Positions 27,923-36,414 are shown, counted from the stretch's first letter. The stretch: DNA of 64,000 nt from Corynebacterium sp. HMSC074A01 (GCF_001831515.1 NZ_KV825618.1:8272-72271); one strand, 5' to 3'. Made by a program: numbers and translations. Notes: generated by a model not told the origin, from the letters alone.

Positions 27923-28489
27923 CTAGACCAGTTCCGCACCGGCGTCGAGCATCTCCTGCAGCGCTTGGGCACCAGTGGCGTCGTCGACGGGGGCGACCAT
28001 CGAGCGCAGCACGCGCACCGTCCAGCCCTGCTTCAGCGCGTCGAGGACGGTCGCGCGGACGCAGTGGTCCGTTGCGATGCCGCACACGTCGAGCGCTGCA
28101 ATCTCGTGGGCGCGCAGCCAGTCGGCCAGCGAGGTGCCGTTGGCGTCAGCACCCTCGAAGGCGGAGTAGGAGGCCGAGTACTGGCCCTTGCGAAAGAAGA
28201 CATCAATGGCGGAGGTGTCAATGGGGCCTCGAATCTCCGCACCGAAGGTGTCGGCGACGCAGTGCGGCGGCCACGTGTCGCGGAAATCGGGGGTCTCGGA
28301 GAAGTGCTCGCCCGGATCGATGTGCCAGTCCTGGCTAGCCAGGACGTAGGCGTACTCACGGGTGCGGTTGTCCTCGGAGGCGAGGAACTGGGCAATTTTC
28401 GACGCGGCCTCATCCCCGCGGGCGGTCGCAAGCGGCCCGCCGGGGCAGAAGTCATTTTGCACGTCGACGAGCAGGAGTGCAGTTTTCAT
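27923..28489 (-). CDS. pncA: Nicotinamidase
   Basis: Hydrolyses nicotinamide to nicotinate for PncB; the same enzyme activates pyrazinamide in mycobacteria. 188 residues. The catalytic triad is visible: Asp in LLVDVQNDF, Lys in FFRKGQYSASYSAF and Cys in GIATDHCVRAT. Metal ligands lie in SQDWH. Confidence 0.93.
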   Translation of the reverse strand: MKTALLLVDVQNDFCPGGPLATARGDEAASKIAQFLASEDNRTREYAYVLASQDWHIDPGEHFSETPDFRDTWPPHCVADTFGAEIRGPIDTSAIDVFFRKGQYSASYSAFEGADANGTSLADWLRAHEIAALDVCGIATDHCVRATVLDALKQGWTVRVLRSMVAPVDDATGAQALQEMLDAGAELV

Positions 28490-28773
28490 GTCTATAACCT
28501 TAATAAAAACTCAATAATTCTGCAAATAGTTGGCCCAGTATTCTCAGGTATTGTTGAGCAATCTATTGATTTGGACGATTGTGCAGGCTGTTGTGGGGGC
28601 TTCGGTGACGGGTATTCTCAGGAATCTTACGCGACAGGCGCGGAAAAAACCCGTAATCGGCAGTATAGAAGCTGGTAGTCAGTTGGGGGTACATGCACGT
28701 TGCTCAACCCTGGCGTGTCCCGTGTGTTCAACCTATGGTGTTTATTGATGGGGCAATTTGTGGGTTGTGCACG
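28490..28773 (+). other. AT-richer intergenic region with no clear gene
   Basis: About 280 bases, visibly poorer in G+C than the surroundings. TATTCTCAGG occurs twice (near 28540 and 28613). A 72-codon frame from TTG at 28530 to 28748 would give a hydrophobic helix then a basic stretch, but it has no SD and I do not call it. Confidence 0.5.
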
Positions 28774-28819
28774 AAAAAAGGGCCAGGCCAGAAAGTGCAG
28801 TACACTTCCTGACCTGGCC
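28774..28819 (-). terminator. Terminator of tRNA-Lys (minus strand)
   Basis: GGCCAGG and CCTGGCC arms with inner AAGTG/CACTT pairing, followed on the minus strand by a six-T tract. Confidence 0.8.
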
Positions 28820-28825
28820 AGTTTG

Positions 28826-28898
<73 letters not shown>

Positions 28899-29118
28899 GT
28901 ATTTTGTTTTTCTCTGTTGCTCTCGGCAACGTTGAAAACAATAACACCATCTCGTGACAACTGTGAAATCGCCTGGTCATCCCCGGTTTTCTTAGTGTCC
29001 AAATTGTGATCTTTCTTGGCCTTGTTGAAGTAGCATTTTCTTCCCCGGTGCCGATAGGGTGTGTAGGACGGAAATGCGCAGGGAGGCGCGCGAGGATTGT
29101 GGAGGCAAGGATTTGCTC

Positions 29119-30318
29119 ATGCGTAAAACTGCAGTGATGCGACGAATCGCCAGTGCGTTGACGGTGGGCGCGTTGGCGGCGGGGTTGGCGTCCTGCACGA
29201 TCGGGGACACGGATGGTGGCAAGGCACTGGAAAGTGCTGCGCACACCGAGGAGCAAGAGGCTGAAAAGCTGCCGGAGCCTCCGGAGTTTTCATTCACTGA
29301 CGGTGACGAGGACGTTGCGCCCGGCGACCCTGTGACTGTCAGTTCGGAGGCGGGTCTGAAGTCGGTGGTAATGACCAACGAAGAGGGGAAGACCATCAAG
29401 GCCGCTATGAACGATGAGAAAACCGAGTGGCACACGACTGAACCGCTTGGTTATGGGCGTACCTACACGGTGGTAGCAACCGATACGGCGGGGCAGGAGA
29501 AGACCAAGACGTTTACTACCGTGGTGCCGGCTGCGCAGACCAATGTGTACATGGGTCCGCTTGACGGTGCGACGGTTGGCGTCGGTCAGGCGATTACCTT
29601 CCAGTTTGATGTGCCGATTCAGGACACGAAGGCCGTCGAGGAGCTCATTGATGTCGAGACTTCGAATGATACGGAGGGCGGCTTCTTCTGGCTCGATGCC
29701 ACGGAGCTGCGCTGGCGCCCGAAAGAGACGTGGGAGCCGGGCACTGAAGTGACCGTGTCTGCGAACGTCTACGGCAAGGACATGGGCGGCGGCATCTACG
29801 GCGTGGAGGATGTGCAACACAGCTTCACTGTCGGTGACAAGGTTGAAGCCGTGGTGGACAACAACGACAAGATGCTGCGCTTCTACCGCAATGACGCACT
29901 GGAGAGGGAGTTCCCGATCTCGCTGGGCACCGACGGTTCCTTTGATACGCCAAACGGCACCTACGTGGTGGGGGACATGCACGAGTCGCTGGTAATGGAC
30001 TCGCGCACCTTCGGCCTTGGTTTGGGGCAGGGTGGCTACGTCACGCCAGTCTCGTATGCGACGCAGCTGTCCTACTCTGGCATTTACTTGCATGGGGCGC
30101 CGTGGGCTGTCTGGGCGCTGGGCAATACGAACCAGTCGCACGGGTGCATTAATGCCACCATCGCGGATGCGCAGTGGTTCCAGCAAAACGTGAAGCGTGG
30201 CGATGTAGTCACGGTGACAAACGCCGGTGGCGGCACGCTTAACGGTGCTGATGGTCTCGGGTACTGGAATATGGATTGGGAGACTCGCTCGGGTGGGAGT
30301 GCTGACCCGAACGCGTAA
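29119..30318 (+). CDS. L,D-transpeptidase lipoprotein
   Basis: Forms 3-3 crosslinks in peptidoglycan outside the membrane. 399 residues. Signal peptide with lipobox LASC (Cys26). Two Ig-like domains (about 60-150 and 150-250) precede the YkuD catalytic domain with IYLHGAPW and the active-site motif SHGCIN. The layout matches mycobacterial LdtMt2-type enzymes. The ATG at 29119 is chosen over an upstream ATG at 29074 because it gives a normal signal peptide. Two terminators follow. Confidence 0.92.
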   Translation: MRKTAVMRRIASALTVGALAAGLASCTIGDTDGGKALESAAHTEEQEAEKLPEPPEFSFTDGDEDVAPGDPVTVSSEAGLKSVVMTNEEGKTIKAAMNDEKTEWHTTEPLGYGRTYTVVATDTAGQEKTKTFTTVVPAAQTNVYMGPLDGATVGVGQAITFQFDVPIQDTKAVEELIDVETSNDTEGGFFWLDATELRWRPKETWEPGTEVTVSANVYGKDMGGGIYGVEDVQHSFTVGDKVEAVVDNNDKMLRFYRNDALEREFPISLGTDGSFDTPNGTYVVGDMHESLVMDSRTFGLGLGQGGYVTPVSYATQLSYSGIYLHGAPWAVWALGNTNQSHGCINATIADAQWFQQNVKRGDVVTVTNAGGGTLNGADGLGYWNMDWETRSGGSADPNA

Positions 30319-30321
30319 GGG

Positions 30322-30341
30322 GGCGTCGAGAAGCAAAAGGC
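30322..30341 (+). repeat. Dispersed motif after the L,D-transpeptidase stop
   Basis: GGCGTCGAGAAGCAAAAGGC, with G at the variable position. The core starts 6 bases after the stop, and the copy runs into the terminator. Confidence 0.7.
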
Positions 30342-30375
30342 TCCAGGCACTGATGATGCTTGGGGTCTTTTTTAT
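30338..30375 (+). terminator. Terminator 1 after the L,D-transpeptidase gene
   Basis: AGGCTCCAGGCA pairs with TGCTTGGGGTCT using several G-U pairs, followed by TTTTTT. Confidence 0.8.
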
Positions 30376-30384
30376 TCACAAATT

Positions 30385-30409
30385 CGGCCCGGATGACCGG
30401 GCCGTTTTT
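30385..30409 (+). terminator. Terminator 2 after the L,D-transpeptidase gene
   Basis: CGGCCCGG and CCGGGCCG arms, ATGA loop, T5 tract. It insulates the amtB promoter. Confidence 0.85.
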
Positions 30410-30421
30410 CTCCCTTCTTTA

Positions 30422-30442
30422 AATCTATAGGCCGATAGATAG
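30422..30442 (+). promoter_or_regulatory. AmtR box 1
   Basis: CTAT-AGGCCG-ATAG at 30425-30438 matches the AmtR core CTAT-N6-ATAG known from C. glutamicum. AmtR represses nitrogen genes when nitrogen is plentiful. Confidence 0.85.
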
Positions 30443-30453
30443 AATCCTACCTG

Positions 30454-30474
30454 TAACTATCGAGCTATAGAAAA
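30454..30474 (+). promoter_or_regulatory. AmtR box 2
   Basis: CTAT-CGAGCT-ATAG followed by AAAA, at 30457-30470, lies 11 bases before amtB. Its centre is 32 bp from box 1, so both boxes face the same side of the helix. Confidence 0.85.
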
Positions 30475-30484
30475 GGGCAGGTAA

Positions 30485-31933
30485 ATGACACACGATCAAC
30501 TACTAGCTGCCTCGGGGAACGCCGGGTGGATGCTCATCAGCGCCTCGCTCGTACTGCTGATGACGCCGGGGCTCGCGCTGTTCTACGGCGGCATGTCGGG
30601 TCGTCGAAGTGCGCTGAATATGATGATGTCTTTTGGCGCGATGGCGGTGGTCCCCGTCATCTACGTGCTGTGGGGTTGGTCGGCCTCCTACGGGGGAGAC
30701 GATCTCGGCGGCATCGTTGGTAACCCGCTGCAGACCTTCGGGCTGCGCGGCGAGATCATGGACTCTAATGGCGATTTCATCGCAGGGGCTAGTGGCTACC
30801 CGCGGATTGTGGATATCGGGTTCCAGGTTACCTTCGCCATCATCGCAGTGGCGATCATCTCCGGTGCGCTGGCCGGGCGCGTGAAGTTCGAGGCTTGGTT
30901 GGCCTTTGTCGCGGGCTGGGTCACCCTCGCGTACTTTCCCATCGCGCACATGGCGTGGGACGGCGGGCTGCTTTCTGAATCTGAAAACTCGATTGCCGCG
31001 TGGCTCTTCGGTACCACCGGCGAGGAAGCGAGCGTCGCACCCGTGGACTTCGCGGGCGGCACCGTTGTGCACATCTCCGCTGGCGCTGCTGCGCTTGTGC
31101 TCGCGCTCTACGTCGGTGCGCGCACGGGTTTCCCGATGAAAGTGGACAAGCCGCACAACCTGCCGATGGTGATGCTGGGTACCGCACTGCTGTGGTTCGG
31201 TTGGTACGGGTTCAACGGCGGCTCCGCGTTTGCGGCTGATGGCTTGGCAGGCCTGGCGTGGATGAACACCACCGTGGCTACCGCTGCCGCAATGCTGGGC
31301 TGGATGGCTGTCGAAGCCGTGCGCGACAAGGCGGCAACCTCGCTCGGCGCTGCATCCGGCGCGGTCGCTGGCTTGGTCACGATCACGCCGGCGGCCGGGG
31401 CGCTTACGCCGGTGACCTCCATCCCGCTTGGCGCGCTCGGCGGTGTCATCGCTTGCTTGGCCATCGGACTGAAGTACCGCTTCGGTTTCGACGACTCGCT
31501 TGACGTGGTCGGCGTGCACCTGTGCGCCGGGCTGTGGGGTACCGTCGGCCTGGCACTGTTCGCAGATGGCCGCGGGATAATCAACGTTCACGCCGGTGAG
31601 GGACTGAAGCTGCTGGTAGTGCAAGTGTGTATCGCGCTGGTGGCGCTGCTCGTCTCGGGCCTTGTGACGCTGCTGCTCGCAGTACTGATCGGTGCCACGA
31701 TCGGCTGGCGAGTCAGCGAGGCCGAAGAACACGACGGCATCGACCTTGCCCAGCACCGCGAGTCCGCCTACGACATCAGCGAGGCCGGCGGTAAGACACA
31801 GCCGCTTATGCGCTCGCTGCCGGAGGCACTCTTGGCCGCCCCAGGTATTCAGCAATCAGGTCCTCAGCAGCCAGATCCCGCACAACCAGTTTCCCCGCAA
31901 GCGCAGCCGCAGGCAGCGGCAACAAAGGAGTAA
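30485..31933 (+). CDS. amtB: Ammonium transporter AmtB
   Basis: Ammonium channel of the Amt/Rh family, 482 residues with 11 membrane segments. The twin pore His appear in VVHISAGAAA and VGVHLCAGLWG, and the Asp of the recruitment site in IAHMAWDGG. A Pro/Gln/Ala-rich C-terminal tail of about 60 residues extends past the family core. ATG with GGGCAGG upstream. Co-transcribed with glnK and controlled by AmtR through the two boxes. Confidence 0.95.
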   Translation: MTHDQLLAASGNAGWMLISASLVLLMTPGLALFYGGMSGRRSALNMMMSFGAMAVVPVIYVLWGWSASYGGDDLGGIVGNPLQTFGLRGEIMDSNGDFIAGASGYPRIVDIGFQVTFAIIAVAIISGALAGRVKFEAWLAFVAGWVTLAYFPIAHMAWDGGLLSESENSIAAWLFGTTGEEASVAPVDFAGGTVVHISAGAAALVLALYVGARTGFPMKVDKPHNLPMVMLGTALLWFGWYGFNGGSAFAADGLAGLAWMNTTVATAAAMLGWMAVEAVRDKAATSLGAASGAVAGLVTITPAAGALTPVTSIPLGALGGVIACLAIGLKYRFGFDDSLDVVGVHLCAGLWGTVGLALFADGRGIINVHAGEGLKLLVVQVCIALVALLVSGLVTLLLAVLIGATIGWRVSEAEEHDGIDLAQHRESAYDISEAGGKTQPLMRSLPEALLAAPGIQQSGPQQPDPAQPVSPQAQPQAAATKE

Positions 31934-31936
31934 ATC

Positions 31937-32278
31937 ATGATGAAGCTCATTACCGCAGTGGTGCAGGTCTACGCTCTACCTGCGATTCGTGAAAACCTCG
32001 AGCGCGAGGGCGTGCGCGGGATGACCGTGACGGAAGCTCAGGGCTACGGCCAGCAGCGCGGGCGCACCGAAATCTACCGCGGCACCGAATTCTCGGCAGA
32101 GTTTGTGCCTAAGGTCAAGATCGAGGTCGTGGCGGGCGAGTGGCAAGTAAACCAGATCGTGGACGCGATCTTGCAGGCCGCATCGACGGGGAACGTCGGC
32201 GACGGGAAGATCTGGGTCAGCCCCATCGAAGAAGTCATCCGAGTGCGAACCGGCGAGCGAGGCGAGGAGGCGCTCTAG
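31937..32278 (+). CDS. glnK: PII signalling protein GlnK with Phe at position 51
   Basis: Small trimeric nitrogen-signal protein, 112-113 residues, that binds 2-oxoglutarate and ATP/ADP and caps AmtB. Family marks are TEAQGYGQQRGRTEIYRG, FVPKVKIE and the end VGDGKIWVSPIEEVIRVRTGERG. Counting from the second Met, position 51 in the T-loop (YRGTEFSAEF) is Phe, not the Tyr that is adenylylated in C. glutamicum. No glnD follows. Start ATG at 31937 or 31940, both behind AAAGGAG. Its stop overlaps that of the convergent gene. Confidence 0.93.
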   Translation: MMKLITAVVQVYALPAIRENLEREGVRGMTVTEAQGYGQQRGRTEIYRGTEFSAEFVPKVKIEVVAGEWQVNQIVDAILQAASTGNVGDGKIWVSPIEEVIRVRTGERGEEAL

Positions 32279-33135
32279 GCCTTGGCCCGTGCTTCTTCGG
32301 CCTCAATCTCAGCGTTGAACTCGCGCTTGGAGGATTGCCACTGGTCTTCAGTCATACCGAGGCGCCAGTAGCCGGAGATGGAAACGTCTTCTCGGGGAAT
32401 CTCAGACTCAACGAAGAGGAAGCGGCGCATCTCCTTGATCATTTCTGCGACACCGTGGATGAACCAGCTGGTTTTCTTTCCCTCCGGGGTGCCTGCCTCG
32501 CGCACTGCACGAGACAACTCGGTGCCGTGGGTTGCGCCGTTGCGGACCACCCAGTTGACCTCCACGCCCTCGCGGGTAGGGAAGTCGAACGTACGATCAT
32601 CGGCCTCGATCTCGATATAAGCGGTCGCCGTCGCACCTGCTGGGAGGTGCTTCAAGCCTGCGCTAATGGCTGGTGCCGCGGACTCGTCCCCGGCCAGCAC
32701 AAAGTGCTCGTAGACTGCCGTAGGCCTCCACGCGCCGCCCGGGCCGAGGAAACCGAGCTTTTCTCCGACCTCGGCGGCGCGTGCCCAAGGGGCGGCCAAT
32801 CCGGCATCGCCGTGGGTGACGAAGTCGACGTCGAAGTCCCCGGTTTCCGGGTCCAGGTTGATCAGGGTGTAGGTGCGGGTGATGGGGTGTTTCTCGCGCG
32901 GCTGTTGCTCGCGAATCTGCGCGACATCAAACGGCCAAGCGTAATCGGCACCTTCTGGTGCGAACAATAACTTGATGTAGTGGTCGGTGAACTCGAGTTC
33001 CTTGCCAACCAATGCTGGGGAGTGCATGCTCAATCGGACCAGATCGGGAGAAATCTGGCGGCGACCGGTCACGGTTGCCTCATGTGCTTTACGGGGCTTG
33101 CGCTTCGGTGCTGCTGCTTGAGGTTGGGCAGCCAT
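32275..33135 (-). CDS. Siderophore-interacting protein (ferric-siderophore reductase)
   Basis: FAD/NAD(P)H flavoprotein of the ViuB/SIP family that releases iron from imported siderophores in the cytoplasm. 286 residues. TRTYTLINLDPETGDFDVDF binds FAD, LGPGGAW and LAGDESAAPAI lie in the nucleotide domain, and SGYWRLGMTEDQW is the C-terminal SIP mark. A DtxR box upstream implies iron repression. Confidence 0.92.
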   Translation of the reverse strand: MAAQPQAAAPKRKPRKAHEATVTGRRQISPDLVRLSMHSPALVGKELEFTDHYIKLLFAPEGADYAWPFDVAQIREQQPREKHPITRTYTLINLDPETGDFDVDFVTHGDAGLAAPWARAAEVGEKLGFLGPGGAWRPTAVYEHFVLAGDESAAPAISAGLKHLPAGATATAYIEIEADDRTFDFPTREGVEVNWVVRNGATHGTELSRAVREAGTPEGKKTSWFIHGVAEMIKEMRRFLFVESEIPREDVSISGYWRLGMTEDQWQSSKREFNAEIEAEEARAKA

Positions 33136-33199
33136 GGTTATCACTGTCCTTCAACACTTCTCGTATGCCGTGTACTGGCGGGGACTCACGGATCTTCGG

Positions 33200-33218
33200 T
33201 TAGGCAAGCCTAACACAA
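33200..33218 (-). promoter_or_regulatory. DtxR box
   Basis: TTAGGCAAGCCTAACACAA matches the consensus TTAGGTTAGCCTAACCTAA at 15 of 19 bases and keeps the AGGC/GCCT dyad. It lies 65 bases upstream of the siderophore reductase start. Confidence 0.85.
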
Positions 33219-33243
33219 TAATGCTGAAGGGGGTTTAAGTTTT

Positions 33244-33292
33244 CAGAAAAAGCAATGTACCCCGTAACCTGTTTGTGCAGGTTACGGGGTAC
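33244..33292 (-). terminator. Terminator of tRNA-His (minus strand)
   Basis: A perfect 15-bp stem (33257-33271 with 33278-33292) and a 6-base loop, followed on the minus strand by a T-rich tract. Confidence 0.85.
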
Positions 33293-33299
33293 TATTCGG

Positions 33300-33373
33300 G
33301 GTGGCTGACGGGACTCGAACCCGCGACACCCAGGATCACAACCTGGTGCTCTACCAGCTGAACTACAGCCACC
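33300..33373 (-). tRNA. tRNA-His (anticodon GTG)
   Basis: Minus-strand cloverleaf with acceptor GTGGCTG/CAGCCAC, anticodon loop TTGTGAT (GTG), and the encoded extra G-1 opposite C73 that marks histidine tRNAs. Confidence 0.95.
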
Positions 33374-33422
33374 ATCGCTGCGTTTTCAGCAGCGGGATCT
33401 ACCTTAGTACGCGAACGATGTT

Positions 33423-34052
33423 TTACAAAAACTGCTGGTAGGCGTCGGTAGCGTCGTGCTTCGCCTGCTCCGCCGCCGCAGTTTCCGGTCCCGGGGTGTC
33501 CACGAACACGGCGCGTCGGTAGTAGTCCAGCTCCCGGATCGACTCCACGATGTCCGCCAGCGCGCGGTGCGCCATGCCCTTATCTGGCTGGTTGAAGTAG
33601 GCGCGGGGGAACCAGCGGCGCGTGAGCTCCTTGACGGTGGAAACGTCGATCATGCGGTAGTGCAGTGCCGCGTCCAGGCGGGGCATGTGCTCGCGGATGA
33701 AAGCGCGGTCGGTGGCAATGGAGTTGCCCGCCAAAGGAGCCGGGTGTGCCGGATCGCAGTGGTTTTCCAGCAGCTCAAGCACCGCGTCCTCGGCCTCCCG
33801 CACGGAGACCGCCGACGCCTTGATCTCATCGAGCAGCCCGTTGTCGGTGTGCATCTTGGTGACAAAGTCGTCCATCTCGGCAAGCTCCGCCGCGCTTGCG
33901 CCGACGACAATGTCCAGGCCCTCATCGAGGATGTTCAGCTCCGCGTCAGTGACGAGTGCTGCGACCTCCACAATTACGTGGCGTTTGGGGTCCAGGCCCG
34001 TCATCTCCAGATCGATCCAGACGATGCGGTTGTCTTTGGCCTGAATTTCCAC
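33423..34052 (-). CDS. orn: Oligoribonuclease
   Basis: 3'-5' exoribonuclease that degrades di- to short oligonucleotides, including pGpG. 209 residues from the GTG at 34052. DEDD residues are in [24 protein letters not shown] and [14 protein letters not shown]. It follows the SDR gene by 2 bases, so the two are coupled. Confidence 0.94.
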   Translation of the reverse strand: MEIQAKDNRIVWIDLEMTGLDPKRHVIVEVAALVTDAELNILDEGLDIVVGASAAELAEMDDFVTKMHTDNGLLDEIKASAVSVREAEDAVLELLENHCDPAHPAPLAGNSIATDRAFIREHMPRLDAALHYRMIDVSTVKELTRRWFPRAYFNQPDKGMAHRALADIVESIRELDYYRRAVFVDTPGPETAAAEQAKHDATDAYQQFL

Positions 34053-34054
34053 GG

Positions 34055-34861
34055 TTATTCTTCTCCCATCTTTGCGTAAAAGCTGCCCACCAGCGGGGCA
34101 ATGACACCGCGCGGGCCGTAGGTAGACACCACGTCCATCGCCTTGGACAGCGGGCCAGGTACGACGCGGCGCTTGTTGGTGCGCATCGCGCGCAGCGTGT
34201 CGCGCGAGCAGGACTCGTAGGTTGTCCACAAAAAGTCCGGCACGACCTTATCCACGATGGATTGTTCCTCCTCGGGCACGTACGCCTCGCGCACCGGACC
34301 CGGGGCGAGCAGCGTGCAGTGTACGCCGGTGTCCTTGAGCTCGTAGTGCAGCGCCTCGGTAAAGGCGTTGACCCCGGCCTTGGTGAAGACGTAGGTCGCG
34401 TTGTTGGGGATGGGGATGTTGCCCGCGGCGGAGCCAACGTTGCACAGCGCACCCTCGCCACGCGGCACCATCTGGTCCAGCACGGCTTTTGTGATGCGGA
34501 AGACCGCGGTGGCGTTGAGGTTGAACTGGTTCGTCTCGTACTCCCAGTCCTGCCGCATGAACGGGCCGAAGCTGGCGATGCCCGCGGAATTGATGCACAG
34601 CGTGACCTTGCGCGTGGCAATGTGCGCGATGAGCGCATCAACGTCGCGCTGCTTGGCCAGGTCGGCGGCGAACACTTCCACGTTGACGCCGTGCGCGTCG
34701 CTCAGCTTGCGAGCGAGCTTCATCAGCACGTTCTCGCGCCGGGCGACAAGGATGAGGTTGTAGCCTGCGGCGGCAAGGTCGCGTGCCATTGCCTCGCCGA
34801 TCCCCTGCGACGCGCCGGTCACCAGGGCATAGGAATCGATTTCGGGGGCTGGAAAAGTCAT
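34055..34861 (-). CDS. cmrA: Short-chain dehydrogenase, mycolate reductase (CmrA-like)
   Basis: NADPH-dependent reductase of 268 residues. TGASQGIG binds cofactor, NSAG follows, and YVFTK gives the catalytic Tyr and Lys. Pairing with orn matches C. glutamicum cmrA and mycobacterial Rv2509, which reduce the beta-keto group of newly condensed mycolates. The symbol rests on that synteny and family match. Confidence 0.8.
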   Translation of the reverse strand: MTFPAPEIDSYALVTGASQGIGEAMARDLAAAGYNLILVARRENVLMKLARKLSDAHGVNVEVFAADLAKQRDVDALIAHIATRKVTLCINSAGIASFGPFMRQDWEYETNQFNLNATAVFRITKAVLDQMVPRGEGALCNVGSAAGNIPIPNNATYVFTKAGVNAFTEALHYELKDTGVHCTLLAPGPVREAYVPEEEQSIVDKVVPDFLWTTYESCSRDTLRAMRTNKRRVVPGPLSKAMDVVSTYGPRGVIAPLVGSFYAKMGEE

Positions 34862-34880
34862 GGTTTACAGGGTACCTGGG

Positions 34881-35207
34881 CTATTGCTTCTCGACGCCCG
34901 CCTCGCCCTTCGCAAGCGCCTCCAGCGCATCCATATGAGCCAGGAACGCGGCGCGCCCCTCCCTGGTAAGCGTGACCCACACTGTGTCCTTTTGCCTCGT
35001 GGGGCCGTACTCGCGGAAGCGGGTGATATAGCCGGCTTCTTCTAGGGCGGTGAGTTGTTTGGACAGCGTGGCGTCGGAAAGCTGCGTGGCGTCGCGAAGC
35101 GTGCCGAAGCGCATCTCGTAGCGCACCTCGCCCTCGTAGGCGCCGGCGGCGTTGAGCGCTGCGCAGATTTTGAGCCGGTTGATGGGGTGAATGATGGGGT
35201 TAGTCAT
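34881..35207 (-). CDS. Winged-helix transcriptional regulator
   Basis: 108 residues with a MarR-like winged helix: LSDATLSKQLTALEEAGYITRF is the recognition region and KDTVWVTLTREGRAAF the wing. It belongs to the small regulators often paired with a membrane protein, as here: the upstream gene overlaps it by 8 bases. Its last codons (GVEKQ) are encoded by a dispersed-motif copy at 34886-34895. Confidence 0.82.
   Translation of the reverse strand: MTNPIIHPINRLKICAALNAAGAYEGEVRYEMRFGTLRDATQLSDATLSKQLTALEEAGYITRFREYGPTRQKDTVWVTLTREGRAAFLAHMDALEALAKGEAGVEKQ
34883..34898 (-). repeat. Dispersed motif at the 3' end of the regulator gene
   Basis: ATTGCTTCTCGACGCC. On the coding strand it reads GGCGTCGAGAAGCAAT and ends at the stop codon. 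Confidence 0.65.
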
Positions 35208-35628
35208 GGTACTTGCTCCAGGTCAGGCCGTACCCGGCGATGAAGCCGACCGTGATGAGGACGCCGAGGGTGATGACGGCGGTGGTGCCGGCGGTCTGAG
35301 CGAGCATCATCAATGGGTAGGCGAGCAGCGGGGCGATGGCGGCCTTCCAATTGAGCTTCGGGTCCTCGCGCACCTCCTGCTTCATGGCAGTGCGTACTCC
35401 GCGTTTCGCGGAGAACTCAATCCATACGATGCCGGCGATGCCGGCGAGAAGGACGAGTAGCCCCCACGCGTGTCCGAGCAGCGTGAGCGTCATGCCTGCG
35501 CCGAAGCAGACGCTGGCGGCAGTGATGCGCAGCCACGGCACGCGCTGCGACCTGGCGGTCGCGCGGGCCTCGGTTGCGCGTACAGCGGCGAGTGCCTCCC
35601 GGGCCTCGGCAGTATCCATGTTTTCCAT
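35200..35628 (-). CDS. Membrane protein paired with winged-helix regulator
   Basis: 142 residues with four likely membrane segments in two pairs (about 33-52 and 55-70; 94-112 and 117-135), basic loops and an acidic Ala-rich start. No family recognised. The ATG at 35628 lies 7 bases after a TATACT -10-like element, so the transcript may be leaderless. TTTCCA-TAG-TGGAAA spans the start codon and could be an autoregulatory operator. Confidence 0.7.
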   Translation of the reverse strand: MENMDTAEAREALAAVRATEARATARSQRVPWLRITAASVCFGAGMTLTLLGHAWGLLVLLAGIAGIVWIEFSAKRGVRTAMKQEVREDPKLNWKAAIAPLLAYPLMMLAQTAGTTAVITLGVLITVGFIAGYGLTWSKYHD

Positions 35629-35641
35629 AGTGGAAAGTATA
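35622..35641 (-). promoter_or_regulatory. Promoter and palindrome at the membrane/regulator operon start
   Basis: Inverted repeat TTTCCA-N3-TGGAAA at 35622-35636 covers the start ATG, and TATACT (minus strand, 35636-35641) adjoins it as a -10 candidate. Confidence 0.45.
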
Positions 35642-35678
35642 GACTGCGGGGACGGTGTTGTCGCGGTAGTATTGAGCC

Positions 35679-36227
35679 ATGCTTGACCGCGACGAACTCA
35701 TCTTCAGCCAAACCAAGGCGCTAGGTACGGACGAGTTTGAGATCACTGACGCTGCAGGCGCGCTTGTCGGCACCGCGCGGCAAACCCTCAAACTCAGTGA
35801 CCTCTTTTCCAGCTCTCGCGGTACCGAGGTGCGCGATGCCGAGGGTAACCTCGTGCTCGGGGTGACTGACCCGGTGAACCTGATCCACGATTCCTACGAG
35901 GTCCGGCTTGCCAACCCCGACATGCTGCTGGCCACCCTGCGCACCCGTTTCGCCTGGCTGCGCACCAAACTTAACTTGGAGATCGCGGGCTTTCCCGAGG
36001 TGGAAGTCGATGGCAAGATCATGGCCTTCGACTTCACGCTGACCAGCATGGGCCGCGAAATCGCCCGCATCACCGCCGAGTACTCAGGGATGGGCCGGAT
36101 GATGATGGGCAAGACCACGTACCGCATCTCTTTTGCGCCCGGGCTCGACGAGCGTCAGCACGCCGCGATCCTGGGGTCTGCCGTGGCGATCGACATGTTG
36201 CGGCGAAAGCGGAGAAACAGTTCTTAG
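35679..36227 (+). CDS. LURP-one-related / scramblase-fold protein
   Basis: 182 residues, soluble, strand-rich with a C-terminal helix. The alternating pattern LFSSSRGTEVRDAEGNLVLGV and the closing helix EAILGSAVAID-like (residues 160-172) fit the LURP-one/Tubby-like family. Function unknown in bacteria. Confidence 0.6.
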   Translation: MLDRDELIFSQTKALGTDEFEITDAAGALVGTARQTLKLSDLFSSSRGTEVRDAEGNLVLGVTDPVNLIHDSYEVRLANPDMLLATLRTRFAWLRTKLNLEIAGFPEVEVDGKIMAFDFTLTSMGREIARITAEYSGMGRMMMGKTTYRISFAPGLDERQHAAILGSAVAIDMLRRKRRNSS

Positions 36228-36247
36228 GCGGCCTTAAGCGAAATAAG

Positions 36248-36321
36248 CGCCCCCAGCAGGATTCGAACCCGCGACCAGCCGGGTAGAAACCGGATGCTCT
36301 AATCCACTGAGCTATGGGGGC
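36248..36321 (-). tRNA. tRNA-Arg (anticodon TCT)
   Basis: Minus-strand cloverleaf with acceptor GCCCCCA/TGGGGGC, anticodon loop TTTCTAC (TCT) and discriminator G. Confidence 0.93.
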
Positions 36322-36414
36322 ATGCCGCGTCAGCCGTGTATGTGCTTTGCGGCCCGCTCATTGTAGCGCATGGCCAGTTAGGCACCCCAATCAATCGAAA
36401 GTGGGGTGGGGGGC

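Noticed and set aside
28530-28748. Small hydrophobic ORF starting at TTG
   Set aside because: No SD and no recognisable family, in AT-rich sequence; kept only as a finding.
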